Source: Hansfordia pulvinata (Eukaryota; Ascomycota; Sordariomycetes; Xylariales). From it: DNA of 64,000 nt. Below are positions 37,600 through 48,988 of this stretch, in pieces (positions within the stretch are counted from its first letter, which is position 1; each line of letters begins with the position of its first letter). The position numbers and the translations under genes are program-made. The notes below the pieces were generated by a model. That model saw only the letters and a program-made list of their open reading frames with translations. It was not told the origin of the DNA and did not search any database. The DNA is taken from NCBI GenBank assembly GCA_006538405.1, contig BJKQ01000014.1, positions 1,116,001 through 1,180,000 on the forward strand, in the 5' to 3' direction.

Positions 37600-39978
37600 C
37601 CCGGCTAACTACTCGTAAACGCTGAGCAAGGACCGACCGATCGACGGGGCGAGGGGCTCAAGGGAACGGCCTAGCCACGAATCGATCTACCCGGCTAGAC
37701 AGGCGGCAGGCGCTGGTAGCCCGTATCCAAGGCAGGTCGACCGGACCGCGAGCACGGAGTATTTCAGGTTAGGCTAGGCCCTCTGTACCGCACGAAGCGG
37801 CGAAGTCGTGCTTGGGTGTGCGGAAACACGGCTACCAAGCATCAGCCTTAGTTTTTTTTTTCCGTAGACGTTCGGTCACGTCCCTGCAACTCCGAGTGGG
37901 TTGAGTGGTCACCGCTGCAAGGTGAACGTAACGCAATTGGTCCGACCGGCCTGCAGGGGAACGCAAGCTGTCAATGGCCAGATCCAGGCTTTCTGGCAAC
38001 TACGGTCAAGGCCAACCAGTGGACTTTGGATGTGGGCAGAATCGAGGGCAAGGCGGCACAGCGCGAGCGCGATGGACCAAAGCGGGAAAGAGGTCGCGTG
38101 AGGCGGTGGACGTCACAGGGCCCAGGGGGAGGGGAAGGATGGGCGGCCTGCCGAGAGTGGGTAGGTCAGTTTGACGGCCAGTGGCGCACGGAGCGAGGTG
38201 CCGGTCGACGAGACAGAGCACGGCTCTGATTTGTTGGCAGTGCAATTTGGCTGAGGCGGAGAGCAAAGTGGCGCAGGGGTTCAGATGTGGGTAGTGGTGG
38301 TGCTGGTGCTGGTGCTGGTGATGATAGGTAGATGGCGGGCAAGGGGTGGTGGTGGGGGGGCTTCTCTTTCTTCCCGGCTTTTCTGTGCCCCTCCTGCGTA
38401 CTCGTACTCGTACGTACCTGTGCTCGTTGCTTGTTGCTTGCTTGCTGCTAGATAGCTCTTGAAGAGGGCGTAGCCGGCAGGGACAGCCTGGTTCGGCCTT
38501 GGGCGCGGTAGCACTCGGTCAGGGCGAAGGAAGACTGCGGTCAAGATCCAAGACTTGAGTAGGCGGCGGGAAATGGCACCGGAGTAATGGCACAGTAGCG
38601 ATGTAGGGAAAGACCAAATTGGGCGGAGAGATGGGATGGACGGGTTGTGACCAGGACGGCTTACCTTTATCTGGTGAGATTTCTCATAATACAACCTGGA
38701 AGCAGGGGGTGGGTACCTACCTACCGACGTTAGGTAAGCTTCACTCAAGCTTAGGCAGGAGCAAAGGCAAGTGGTGGGTTAGGAAGTCGCCCGAAACGGG
38801 GAGGCATGCGTAGGTGAAGTATCCAATGTGGGAGGGAGTACTCGTGGACCTCACCTACAGTCAGGCACATGTACCGCCCGAGACATGGAACACGTGCGCG
38901 CCATTGGTCCGTAACTGCCAATCAACTGGGAGCATGCAGGTGTGGCAGACAACCACGTCCAATGTATGGCGCACGTACGAGTACTCTGTATTCGCGCTCG
39001 TCCGTCTAAGAGCAGCTTAAGGCCGGATGCCCAGTAGTCGATGACGTTGAGGGCTCGCACCTACAGCGAAGCCAGAAACGCCTCGCCTTGCTGGAGCGAG
39101 TATCTACCTACCAGCTCGCAGGATGTACTCGTACATGCACCTTCAAGGTGATGCGAAATCTCAAGCTTCCATTTGCTGGCATCCAGAATGGGTATCTCAA
39201 TCCCCATCTCCAGAGTCAAGGCCGGTCCGGAAACCCTTGCCGGGAGCAGCAGCACGGCGGCTGGAATGGTACCGGCGCACGCGGGATGGAATGGGACTTT
39301 GTGAGGCTCCCATGGGGGAGTGTGCAACCGTCCACATTCCCAATCCCGAATGTCCGGCTCGAGGGTTGTCTCGGCGGACCATGGAATTCTTCAATTCAAC
39401 CTAACTCGAATTATTGCCCATCACCCGATATCCAGCAAGAGACGCTTCCGTTTCACCACTATAGGTAAATGGAATGGCAAGGTCCTCGTCTCTACTCCTT
39501 GCCACTCATGCCATGTCGCAAGGCCGCCCGCAACCCGTGTGTTATCGATAAGACACATCCAACGCCTTGTACCGGAAGACAGGCTTCCACCCCACGTCGG
39601 CCGGCCTGAGGACTTGGGCTCCCACGCGGAGCTGTATGTGCGATTAAGTACCCATCCGCGCCATTGGTGGGGCCGTATTCGTACCTTGCTCCAGTCTGAT
39701 CAGAGCAGGCCAGCGCAAACCGCCGGCGTCCAAAAAAATTTCCAGCGCGTCCGTCAGCGTCAACCCGCCGAGCCAGTGCCGGTGATCTCTTCACTTCTGC
39801 TCCCCGACGAAGCCTACCGTCGCAACACCCCATCGGCGACCGCCCGCCGGACACAGAAGTCCCCGTCGCTGTAGCACCTACCTACCGGCAGAATCTGCAT
39901 CCTCTTTGTCGCAGACTTCGAAGTCCACAGCAAGCGGCCGGCCATCGGGGCCCATCACCGCCATCCCCAGATCAAACG
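37600..39978. other. divergent intergenic region between VIP1 and UTP21
   Basis: This is the shared 2.4-kb upstream region of two divergent genes. It has GT-rich (about 38290-38325) and GGTAGGTA-like short tracts and a tandem TACTCGTACTCGTACG at 38399. I see no coding sequence or RNA gene. Confidence 0.55.
38399..38414. repeat. tandem TACTCG motif TACTCGTACTCGTACG
   Basis: This is a tandem pair of the recurrent intergenic motif, located between the divergent VIP1 and UTP21 genes. Confidence 0.6.
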
Positions 39979-42900
39979 ATGCCCCATTCAGACCATGATG
40001 GCCCTTCAGCTTCCGCCCCTGCCGCCGGGGTGAAGGGCCCGTCGTCAAGCGTCAAAAGCTCGGCGCTGCCCCCAAGTCCAAACCCGCCTCGTCATCACGC
40101 CAGTCACGCATCTTTGCGCCCTATCGAGTGAGTTGTCCTGCCTGGCCGGCCTGGCCAGCCAGCCCCGTCCCACCACCGCCTGACTGACGCCCTCGTAGAC
40201 TGTAGGCCTTGTATCGCCCACCAGCGTCCCCTTCACCTCCATCCCGCTCGGGAAGACCACCTTCCAAGTCACCACCTCGATTGGCCGCTCCCTCCAGACG
40301 TACGACCTGCGGCGCGGCCTCAACCTCGTCTTCATGACCCGACCACAGACCCCCTGTGATATCACCGCGACTCATGCCTGGAAGCAGAACGTCTTCGCTG
40401 CCTGGGAGGCGCCAATCCCGGCGAGTCCCAGGGCATATGGATATTTCAGAGAGGAAAGCTGGTCGGCGAGCTGGACCTCCCTCAGGACCTCCAACAGCCC
40501 ATCAAGCAGATTGTCGTCTTCGGCTCTTGGATCATCGGGTGCGCCCAGACCCGCATTGAGGTCTGGAAGACGTCCACCCTCGAGCACTACACGACACTCT
40601 TCACCATGGCATCCCACAAGGGCGATAACGAGCTGACAGGCGGCATTACCACCATGCCGACCTACCTCAACAAGGTCTTTGCCGGCCGCAAAGATGGCTG
40701 GGTCGAGATCTGGAACGTCTCCACCGGCAAGCTCATCTACACCATCTTGCCTCCCTCGCCCAAATGTGGCGCCGTCTCCTGTCTGCAGCCTTCCCCCGCC
40801 CTGTCCCTCCTGGCGATATCCTACGCCAATGGGCCCTTGACTATCCACAACGTCCTGACCGACAAGGTCGTCGTCCAGGTCAATGCGGGCACCAAAGACT
40901 CGCCCGTCACATCCGTATCCTTCCGCACCGACGGTCTGGGCGCTGGGCAGGACGGGCGCGAGGACGGTGTCATGGCCACCGGGACGCAGGCGAACGGGGA
41001 CATCACCTTCTGGGACCTCAACAACGGAGGCAGGATCATGGGTGTCCTGCGGGGCGCCCACAACCCCCTTCGCAGCAGCAGCAGCAGGGCCGACTGGTGC
41101 GTGGCGGCGTGAGCAAGCTCGAGTTCCTGGCCGGCCAGCCTGTGATCGTCACCAGTGGACGCGACAATTCGCTCAAGACCTGGATCTTCGACGAGTCGCC
41201 CTTCTCGCCTGTCCCCAGGGCGTTGCACACGAGGTCAGGGCACGCCGCGCCCGTCTCGTGCCTCCAGTTCCTGCCATCCGACTTTGAAGGCGCGGATGCT
41301 GGCAACAAGTGGCTTCTCAGCGGAGGCCAGGACCGGAGCCTCTGGGGGTGGAGTCTGCGCCGGGACGGGCAGAGCACCGAGCTCAGCCAGGGTAACATCC
41401 GCCACAAGGCCAAGAAGTACGGCATCGTCACGGCCGACACCATGCGGCGCGGCCCGACCACGTCGCTGGATGACCTCAAGGCGCCCGAGATCACGTCGAT
41501 TGCGTGCTCGCTGAACAGGGACGGCGGGATGGGGGCCATGCCCGGGAAGCAAGCTTTGTGGCAGCGGGCCCCGAACAAGAAAAAGGCCACCGACGCCGAG
41601 ATCAGCGGCATGACCGGCTGGGAGAGCGTCGTGACCGCGCACAAGAACGACCCGGTGGCGCGCACCTGGTTCTGGGGCCGCAAGAGGGCGGGTCGCTGGG
41701 CTTTCCCGACCAGCGACGGCGAGGACGTGTCCGCCGTCGCCATGAGCCCCTGCGGCAGCTTCGCCGTCGTGGGCTCGGCCGGCGGCGTCGTCGACATGTT
41801 CAATCTCCAGTCCGGGCTGCACCGCCAGCGGTTCCCGTCCAAGCTCACCCCTGCGCAGGCGCGGCAGGTCAAGATGCAGCAGCTCAAGCAGGCCGACACG
41901 GTGGTGCAGCTCGACGCCCGCTCCAAGCCCAGCTACCTGCCGGGTCTCGGGAAGCACACGAAGCCGGTGACGGGGATCGTCGTCGACTCCATGAACAACT
42001 TTGTCATCACGTGCTCTCTCGACGGCAAGATCAAGTTCTGGACTTCCTGACGGGCAACCTGGTGGACGAGATCAGCTGGTCGCCGATGGCGGCCATCACG
42101 GGCTGCCGGTACCACGCCGCGAACGACCTGGTGGCCTTCTCGTGCGACGACGGCTGCATCCGCGTCGTCGACGTCGAGACCAAGCAGACGATCCGCGAGT
42201 TCTGGGGCTGCCAGGGCCGCGTCAACGACTTCATCTTCTCCAACGACGGGCGCTGGATCGTCGCCGCCTCCTCCCAGGACACCGTCGTCCGCGTGTGGGA
42301 CCTGCCCACGAGCCACCTGATCGACGCGATCCGCCTGGAGAAGCCGTGCACCGCGCTGGCCTTCTCCGTGACGGGCGAGTACCTGGCCGCGGCGTCCGAG
42401 GGCGACCTGGGCGTCAACATCTGGACCAACAAGACGCTCTTCACGCACGTGCCGACGCGCCAGATCTCCGAGAGCGCGGTGGCCCAGATGGCCGGCCCCA
42501 CCGCGTCGGGCGAGGGCGGACAGGGCCTCGTCGACGCGGCGTTCGAGGACGACGACGCGGCCGAGGGCGACGACAGCGACGACGACGGCGCGGGCGCGGC
42601 GCCGAGCATCGACCAGCTCAGCGCCGAGATGACGACGCTGAGCCTGGTGCCGCGCAGCAAGTGGCAGACGCTCTTGCACCTGGACCTGATCAAGCAGCGC
42701 AACAAGCCCAAGGAGGCGCCCAAGCAGCCGGAGAAGGCGCCCTTCTTCCTGCCCTCGTCCACAGACCGGCGTCGCTTCAGAGCGCCGTGGCCCCAGCCGG
42801 CGGCCCCGCCGACGGCGGCAGCAGCTCGCTGTCGCGCATCACCAAATTCGACCGCGCGAGGATGGAACAGGTCTTCACCAACAAGCTACAGACCGCTGCG

Positions 42901-43344
42901 ATAAAGGGAAATTGTAAGAGACGAGCCCCCCACTCCTTGAGATATAGCCCCCCTTTCGCCCAAACAAACAGACTAACGCATCTATCTCTCCTCCCCACAG
43001 ACGACGACTTCATCGAGCACATGAAGCTCCTTCCGCCGTCGACGGCCGACCTGGAGCTGCGGTCCCTCAGCACCGGCAACGGCGGCGACGACGTGTCCAA
43101 CGAGCTGCTGCACTTCATCCGGGCGCTTACGAGCCGCCTGGTGGCGCGCCGCGACTACGAGCTGGCGCAGGCCTGGATGACCGTGTTCCTGCGCCTGCAC
43201 TTCGACCTGGTCATGGAGAGCGAGGCGCTCATGGACGCCCTGCGCGAGTGGAAGCGGCACCAGAGCCGCGAGTGCGCCCGCCTGGACAACCTCGTCGGGT
43301 ACTGCGGTGGCGTGGTCAACTTTCTGCGGAGCCCGAGGACGTGA
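39979..43344 (+). CDS. U3 snoRNP protein Utp21 (WDR36 homologue), WD40, with several frameshifts
   Basis: Utp21 is a small-subunit processome component (UtpB subcomplex in yeast) needed for 18S rRNA maturation in the nucleolus. Exons are 39979-40127, 40199-42913 and 43001-43344, with introns of 71 and 87 bp; about 1,070 aa after correction. Patterns seen: IFAPYR, TVGLVSPTSVPFTSIPLGKT, many WD blades (GQPVIVTSGRDNSLKTWIFD, CSLDGKIKFW, GCRYHAANDLVAFSCDDG) and the C-terminal Utp21 domain (RITKFDRARMEQVF, FIEHMKLLPPSTADLELRSL). The frame changes at about five places: near 40000-40050, 40403-40409, 41101-41109, 42039-42042 and 42755-42790. Each needs one added base, usually G. At 42039 the text reads TTCTGGACTTC where FWDFLTGN requires TTCTGGGACTTC. 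The exact N-terminus depends on the first correction. All shifts having the same sign in an essential gene suggests sequence error. Confidence 0.9.
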
Positions 43345-44628
43345 GTGAGACAGGGAGGCAGATATGGGACTCCATACACAGTGCAGACAGAGAGACAGGC
43401 AGGCAGGTATTGTCTGTCCGCGTGCCTCTATATACCCCACCCACCAGGCAGGCTTGAAAATGTAGCACCCAGCGTAATGACTTCTTTTTGATCTCCTGAG
43501 TCCGAGCCCCGTCCCGTCACTCTATGGCCGCGCTTCCCTCCCCCCATGACTCGAGTAGGTCATGGCAAGATGGCGCCGTGGCGTGTGTAGGATCAACCTC
43601 CTGCTGCAGCCAAAGCTCCGGTAACGGAATGGAGAGACGGGCAATACGTTTGCCCCTGCGTGTCGGAAGCAGTTGGTGACATCAGGCGGCAGGCGGCGGT
43701 CGATAGGAACGGGCAGACCGCTCCCCGCAGCACCTTGCGATGGCCGCACCTTCTTCCACACGATAGAGAGCCATCGTTACTTGAAATGGCGGAGGAGGGG
43801 CGGCAGGCTTGCATGGCTTTACAGGCCAAGATGCCCGACGATCAACAACGCCCCACACTGGGCTTTTCTGCGCTTTGCGCCAGAAATGGCCTATCACGAC
43901 AGGCCGTGGCTTCGGGTAGTTTTGCCACTCTCGTAGAAAAGTTCCCCCCCTCATCCTCTCCGCTCCTGGCCCCGGAGTCCCGCGCGTGGTGGCGAGTTGG
44001 GCTTGCGAAGGGGCCGTGGGGCCTTCAAGTAAAATCCGAGGCTCCGAGCTTCGTCGGCTCACGCTACAGGCAACTTGCCGGGTCGCGGCCCCGCCGCTCG
44101 TGTCGTCCTGCCAATTATGGGGAGGTAAGGGCAGGTAGTTCGATGGAGCTCGGCGGAAGAAGCTCGGCCCAGGCCCCCCTTCGCAGGTCCCCATGCCATG
44201 TCGACGCCCTTGTGATGGGGCTGGGGTCTCGCGAGATCCGTCGTCAAGGGTACTCGTACGCGTGGGCGACGTCCCCCTGTCCAGGCCGCGCCATCATTCA
44301 GGTGTCCCGTTTTTCTCCTGGAGATGAAGTTAGCTCAGCTGGCTGAATGCTTTGTCATTATCAATCAGATCTGATCTTCCTCGGTCTTAGCACAACACCA
44401 TCACCATCAGCCGGTGACTCATTATCCTCTTCGCGATCAGATCCGTGCGTGGTAGGCGCTGCTTTGTGGCCAACGGCGGAAAGAGGCTGCCGCGAGGCTA
44501 GACTTCACCTGGACGTCCTTGACAGCTGATATATAAGGTCTGTTGTCTTGATACTGAAGTCTCCTGTTGTTCTGGAGGCGGGCAAATCTTCACAAATATT
44601 TGCGGCAGGTTTTTTTCTTTTTCTCAAA
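43345..44628. other. intergenic, UTP21 3' flank and MFS promoter
   Basis: I found no supported gene. A 228-codon plus-strand frame (43660-44346) has no protein-like pattern and overlaps minus-strand frames. Confidence 0.55.
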
Positions 44629-46611
44629 ATGGCGCTGCCCGTGGAGGGGTCGACGAAGATCCAGCAGGTCCAGGAAATCCAAGAGGTGCAGCAAGCCTCG
44701 TCCACAAGCTCCAATAGCGCTGGCGACCCGCTACCCCCAGATGACGCTGGGGAACAGCATCAGGCGAAGCAGCAACAGCAACATGAGTTGTCCGTGCTGG
44801 AAAGCGTCGAAACCCGCTTCGGCCAGAGGCCCGACTGCTTCAAGAACACGCTTCAGGAGATCTCATTCGTCTTCATGGCCACCGTTGCCGTGGCCACGGC
44901 GTCCTTCTTCAACGGCGCGGCAGTCATCATCACCGTCCCCGTATCCCAGGACCTGGGAATGACCCAGGGTCAGATATCGTGGATCACAGCCGCATCCTCG
45001 TAAGTGTCCCTTGCCTCGCTGCTCCGTCCGGCCCATGGGATCTGCGGCTAACACGCAGGCAACTCACAAGACTTGTCGCCGGGGCATTCCAGCTTGCCCT
45101 GGGCCAGCTCGCCGACTTGCTGGGACGCAAGTCCATGTTCATCATCGGGCTGGGCGGCTTCAGTGCCCTGTCGCTGCTGCTGGCCTTCTCGCAGAACCCC
45201 TTCTGGATGCTGATCGTATGCGGGCTTCTCGGCATCCCCGCGGCCATGATTGTGCCACCGGCCATTGGCATTTTGGGGGCCGCATACAGCGTGCCCTCCA
45301 AGCGCAAGAACGCGGCCTTTGCCGCCTTCAGCGCCGGCAACCCGCTTGGCTTCGTCTTCGGGACGATTCTGTGCGGCATCGCCACGCAGCTGGCCAACTG
45401 GCGGGCTTCGTTCATCATGCTTTCCATCATCTGGGCCGTCTTCACTGTCTTTGGCCTCTGGGCCGTCCCCAACGTCGAAAACTTCGAAAAGGCCCCGCTC
45501 CGGGAGCGCATGCGGTCCCTCAAGGATTTCGATTACGTGGGCACCATCCTGACCGTCTTTGGCATGGGCATGTTCACGGCCAGCCTGACGTAAGTTGCAG
45601 CCAGCCCACGCCACCCAGAGGAAAGCTCGCAGCTAACAAGCATCCAATCAGTCTCGGCCCTGAGGATGGCTGGGCAGCTCCCCAGGTCATTGCTCTGCTG
45701 GTGGTGGGCGTTTTGCTGCTCGTCCTGTTTCCTTTCTGGGAACGCATCTTCAACAATCCTCTGATGCCTCCGCACATCTGGAAAGATAGAAACTTCAGCC
45801 TGGTAGGCGTCGTCCTCCTCCTCTTCCTCCTCCTCCCCGTCCCCTCTCTGGGAAGTTCCTTGGTTGCTGATACAGCCGCGGGCGAGTAGATCATCATCGC
45901 GGTGCTTTTCGGGATGATGGGCTTCACTGCATCAGGCTTCTGGATCGCGTACTACATGCAGCAATTGCAGAGGCTGTCGACGCTGACGGTCGCCGTCCAC
46001 CTGCTGCCTATGGCCATCGCCGGGCTGCTGTGGAACGTGGTGGCCAGCCGCATTCTCCATATCGTCAACAACACCCTCATCATGGTGTTTGGCGGTATCT
46101 GCTTCCTCGCCGCCAGTCTGCTCTTCTCATTCATGAGCCCCGACAGCAGCTACTGGGCCTTCATCTTCCCTGCGTTGGTTCTCAACGTCGCTGGCGCCGA
46201 CCTTCAATACAATGTCGGGAACGTAAGTTGGCACCCGAGCTGAGCCTCCGAGCCAGCCATGGCCCGACCCATGCTGACTTGGAACCAGATGTACGTGATG
46301 CAGTCGCTGCCGCGGCATCAGCAGTCGCTGGCGGCGGTATTTTCAACGTGGTGCAGCGGCTAGCGCAGACAGCCATCATGGGCATCTCGACGGCCGTGTT
46401 CAGTTCGATTGAGCTGTCGCCCGAAAGCATTGCCGACCCCAGCCTGAAGTACGCCCGTACTTTCCAAGTTTGTGCCGCCTTCGCTGGAGTGGGCCTGCTA
46501 TTCTGCCCCTTCATTCGCTTGGGAACGCAGGGAAACTCGCCCTCGCGTGAGGAGGAGAGCAGCGGCGGCGACAAAGACGGTGTGAAGAACGCCGCTGGCG
46601 AGAAAATGTAG
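44629..46611 (+). CDS. major facilitator superfamily transporter, probably DHA2-like drug:H+ antiporter
   Basis: There are five exons: 44629-44999, 45059-45589, 45652-45802, 45890-46222 and 46289-46611. Introns of 59, 62, 87 and 66 bp keep the phase, and several have a GCTAAC branch site. After one correction the protein is 569 aa. A Gln-rich cytosolic N-terminus (about 80 residues) precedes the first membrane segment. MFS motif A is clear in GQLADLLGRKSM after segment 2. Later patterns are GNPLGFVFGTILCG and YVMQSLPRHQQSLAGG. The number of hydrophobic segments suggests 14, as in DHA2 transporters. At 46328-46337 one G is missing: the written frame stops within 15 codons, while the next frame continues GGIFNVVQRLAQTAIMGIST to the natural stop. 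Substrate unknown; no biosynthetic cluster lies beside it. Confidence 0.9.
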
Positions 46612-47029
46612 ACGGTGCGCAGCTTCGAGATGAGTTGGTCCGACAGCTGGAAATCAATCGCCCCGGAGGTGTGCGCGGACGTGTGATTCATCGGCGCGGG
46701 CGCCCTGCCCATTACATGGCTCCGTCATGTTGAGTAATGATAGGCGGTTTACCTTCGGTTGGCGTTTAACTGGATGCAGCACCATCCCGATGTCGGGGTT
46801 TTGCTGTGCGTGCCACTTAGCTGGATCCTCCTTGTGTTCCGATGCTAGTTAGTACGCGCGCCTGAATGGCCGCCCGGCCAGTATCTTTTCTCCTTCTTAG
46901 TGCCACTACCGTGGGCCATTCGTTTCGAAATATGTTCGGTTGGCTCGGCCTTTTGAATGATTTCGAGCTCAAATAGACATTCTTTCTGCGTGCAGTCATT
47001 CAGCCAGCTTGCAATACAGTCGAACAGTC
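46612..47029. other. intergenic between MFS and GNAT-like genes
   Basis: This is a 418-bp gap holding the MFS terminator region and the next promoter. I saw no feature in it. Confidence 0.6.
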
Positions 47030-48053
47030 ATGTCAAAGTCCAGTGAACGAGTCGAGGTACGCATTCGCCAGTGCATGGCATCGAGCTGCATTTCCGTCCT
47101 GCCCGTTGGCCGCATCACACTCTGACAGAAAGCCGAGGCAGCTTATTCCGTGGGATCACCACAACGCCGACCATGTCGAGCGGATGTACCAGCAACGGGT
47201 TGCCTGTGGATGGCGGGCAGAAGAAGTTCCGGACTGGGTGGAGGATGCCAAGAAAGGGGGCAAGTTGTTCTACTGGATTGTGAGTGGCCCAGACGTTGAT
47301 GGTTTTGAGGCGTGGATGTTGGCCGGAGTGCCGAGCTGCTAACCGAGCATGACAGCTGTTGACCGACGCCGTGGCTCAGCGAGCCGAGATCCTCGATTCG
47401 CATGGCAAGAAGTATCCTAAGGTGAGTAAGTATGGCGCAACTCAGAGCCTTTATGGATATAAACGTTTGGCTGAGATGTGGCGCAGGAGGCAACGACTCT
47501 GACAGATTCGGCCAAAGAGGTTCGGCTGGCACCGCGGGAGCCAACAGGGCTTGAGTTCATCCCTGTCGGACACATCGCGATCGACGTGCATGACTCGGAA
47601 TCCGATGTCCAACTCGGTCTGCCGCCCTCGGGGGTGGTTTGGATTCACCAGCTGTACATCTCGTTTGCGCTGCAAAAGGGGGGCTTCGGTGCGGCCGCCA
47701 TGGGCAGGATCGAGGAGGTATCGGTGCGAGCGCCGCTGAACGCAACAACGCTGGCGCTGGACTGCATCACGGAGGAGATGCAGATGAGCCCGTGGGGGCA
47801 GAAGGCCATCTTCCTGGACAGAGGGCTCCCGGCACCGGTGGTGAGTAGAAAGGACCCGCGGGTTTCTGTCGCCGGACACCACGCTGACCAGTTTCAGGTA
47901 TCGACGGAGCAGTGGTATGGTCGGAGGGGCTTTCACGTGTATAAGCGCGATCCAGAGGGGTACATCTGGACCTCCAACACGGGGGAGAAGATTGCGTGGC
48001 CCATTGCGTACATGAAGAAGTCGGTTTCGGCCGCGGTATCTGTCGAGAGCTGA
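47030..48053 (+). CDS. GNAT-like N-acetyltransferase domain protein
   Basis: There are probably five exons: 47030-47056, 47133-47279, 47356-47421, 47487-47840 and 47898-48053, giving 249 aa. Introns 2-4 are 76, 65 and 57 bp with good donors (GTGAGT) and branch sites. The first junction is least certain: the nearest CAG acceptor (47127-47128) gives the wrong phase, so I used AAAG at 47132. The fold is suggested by VGHIAIDVH (a beta strand before the acetyl-CoA site) and WIHQLYISFALQKGGFGAAA, where the KGGFGAA loop takes the place of the pyrophosphate-binding R/Q-x-x-G-x-G/A. The C-terminal EQWYGRRGFHVYKR is a typical GNAT ending. Substrate unknown. An N-terminal part (PWDHHNADHVERMYQQRVAC) is typical of a fungal-only subfamily. 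Confidence 0.8.
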
Positions 48054-48988
48054 GAGCGGGTTGCCATCTCTCGCGCCACCATGAGGGATGGCTTGTTGAT
48101 CCGGGATTAAACCAAGGATGTAAGGAGTGAATAACGGGATGATGGATTGATTCACGATGACTTGTACAGTGATTCAGATGAATTTGCTAATGATGGACTG
48201 GAGTTCTGTGGGACATCACAACGAGTGTTGAGTGAGATTGTCGGGGATGCCTGTGACATTAGAGTGTGCGGCAAGTACAAGGCTCGCAGTCTCTCGTGAG
48301 GGTCAGATCCACAAGGGACGCACCTGCCTGCCAGAGTCCGCCCTGCCAAGCCTGCGTCCCACTTCGCAAGGCTTGTATGCCTGGCAGACTCAGAGACCTC
48401 AGAGTCTCAAGGCTGCAAGGCCTGCGGGCGAGAGACTTGTCCAGTACTTGTGGGCCTGGATCTGAGCCCAGATGCACGCCCGAGTGTCGCGCATCAGCTG
48501 TTCGTACCGTATTCGTACTGCGAGGACACCCGCTCATCGGGCAGACTTGAGGGCGCGATTGAATTGATCTCCAGCTTCCATTGCATCCAGCCCTCACGAT
48601 ACGCATCGCGTATTGATACCCCCTCTGTATATTCATCCGCCCATTCGCGTCAGCGCCGCCGACTGCCAGCCCCTCGGCTTCGCACACTCACTCCAGTACA
48701 CTACGAGTACAGTTCCCGAGTCTGCAGTGCATCCATACCTGCGCCTCGACGCGCTCGGTCTCGCCCCTCGGCTTGGGCACGGCCCCGTCGCGACGCAGCT
48801 CTGCTCGTACGCCGCCTTGCCCCACGCGAACGCGCTGCTGGAATATCCCCGTCCGTTCTCAGGATGCGAACACCCTCACTGCACGCTACCAGGACTCTCT
48901 GAAGGAGAAGAAGTCTCTTCGGCAGAAACCAGAATCAACGCGCACGGCTGCCTCTTCCTCCATCGGCCCGGGTACGAGCGACAGCGGC
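48054..48988. other. intergenic upstream of the Ecm11-domain gene
   Basis: This is the likely promoter and leader of the next gene. The Ecm11 frame is open upstream to about 48773, but only the ATG at 48989 starts a sequence with protein-like composition. Confidence 0.5.

Noticed and set aside
43660..44346. 228-codon plus-strand open frame between UTP21 and MFS
   Set aside because: Overlaps minus-strand frames of similar quality; no recognisable protein features.
44325..44400. AGTTAGCTCAGCTGGCTGAATGC, resembling a tRNA 5' half
   Set aside because: No matching T arm or acceptor stem follows within 100 bp; not a tRNA gene.
32540..46611. Programmed ribosomal frameshifting as the reason for the frame changes
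   Set aside because: Sites share no slippery heptamer or common context beyond G/C runs, number five in one essential gene, and go in both directions; consensus error is simpler.
42001..46611. A secondary-metabolite or transport gene cluster around the MFS gene
   Set aside because: Neighbours are UTP21, a GNAT-like protein and an Ecm11-domain protein; no synthase, P450 or pathway regulator is present.
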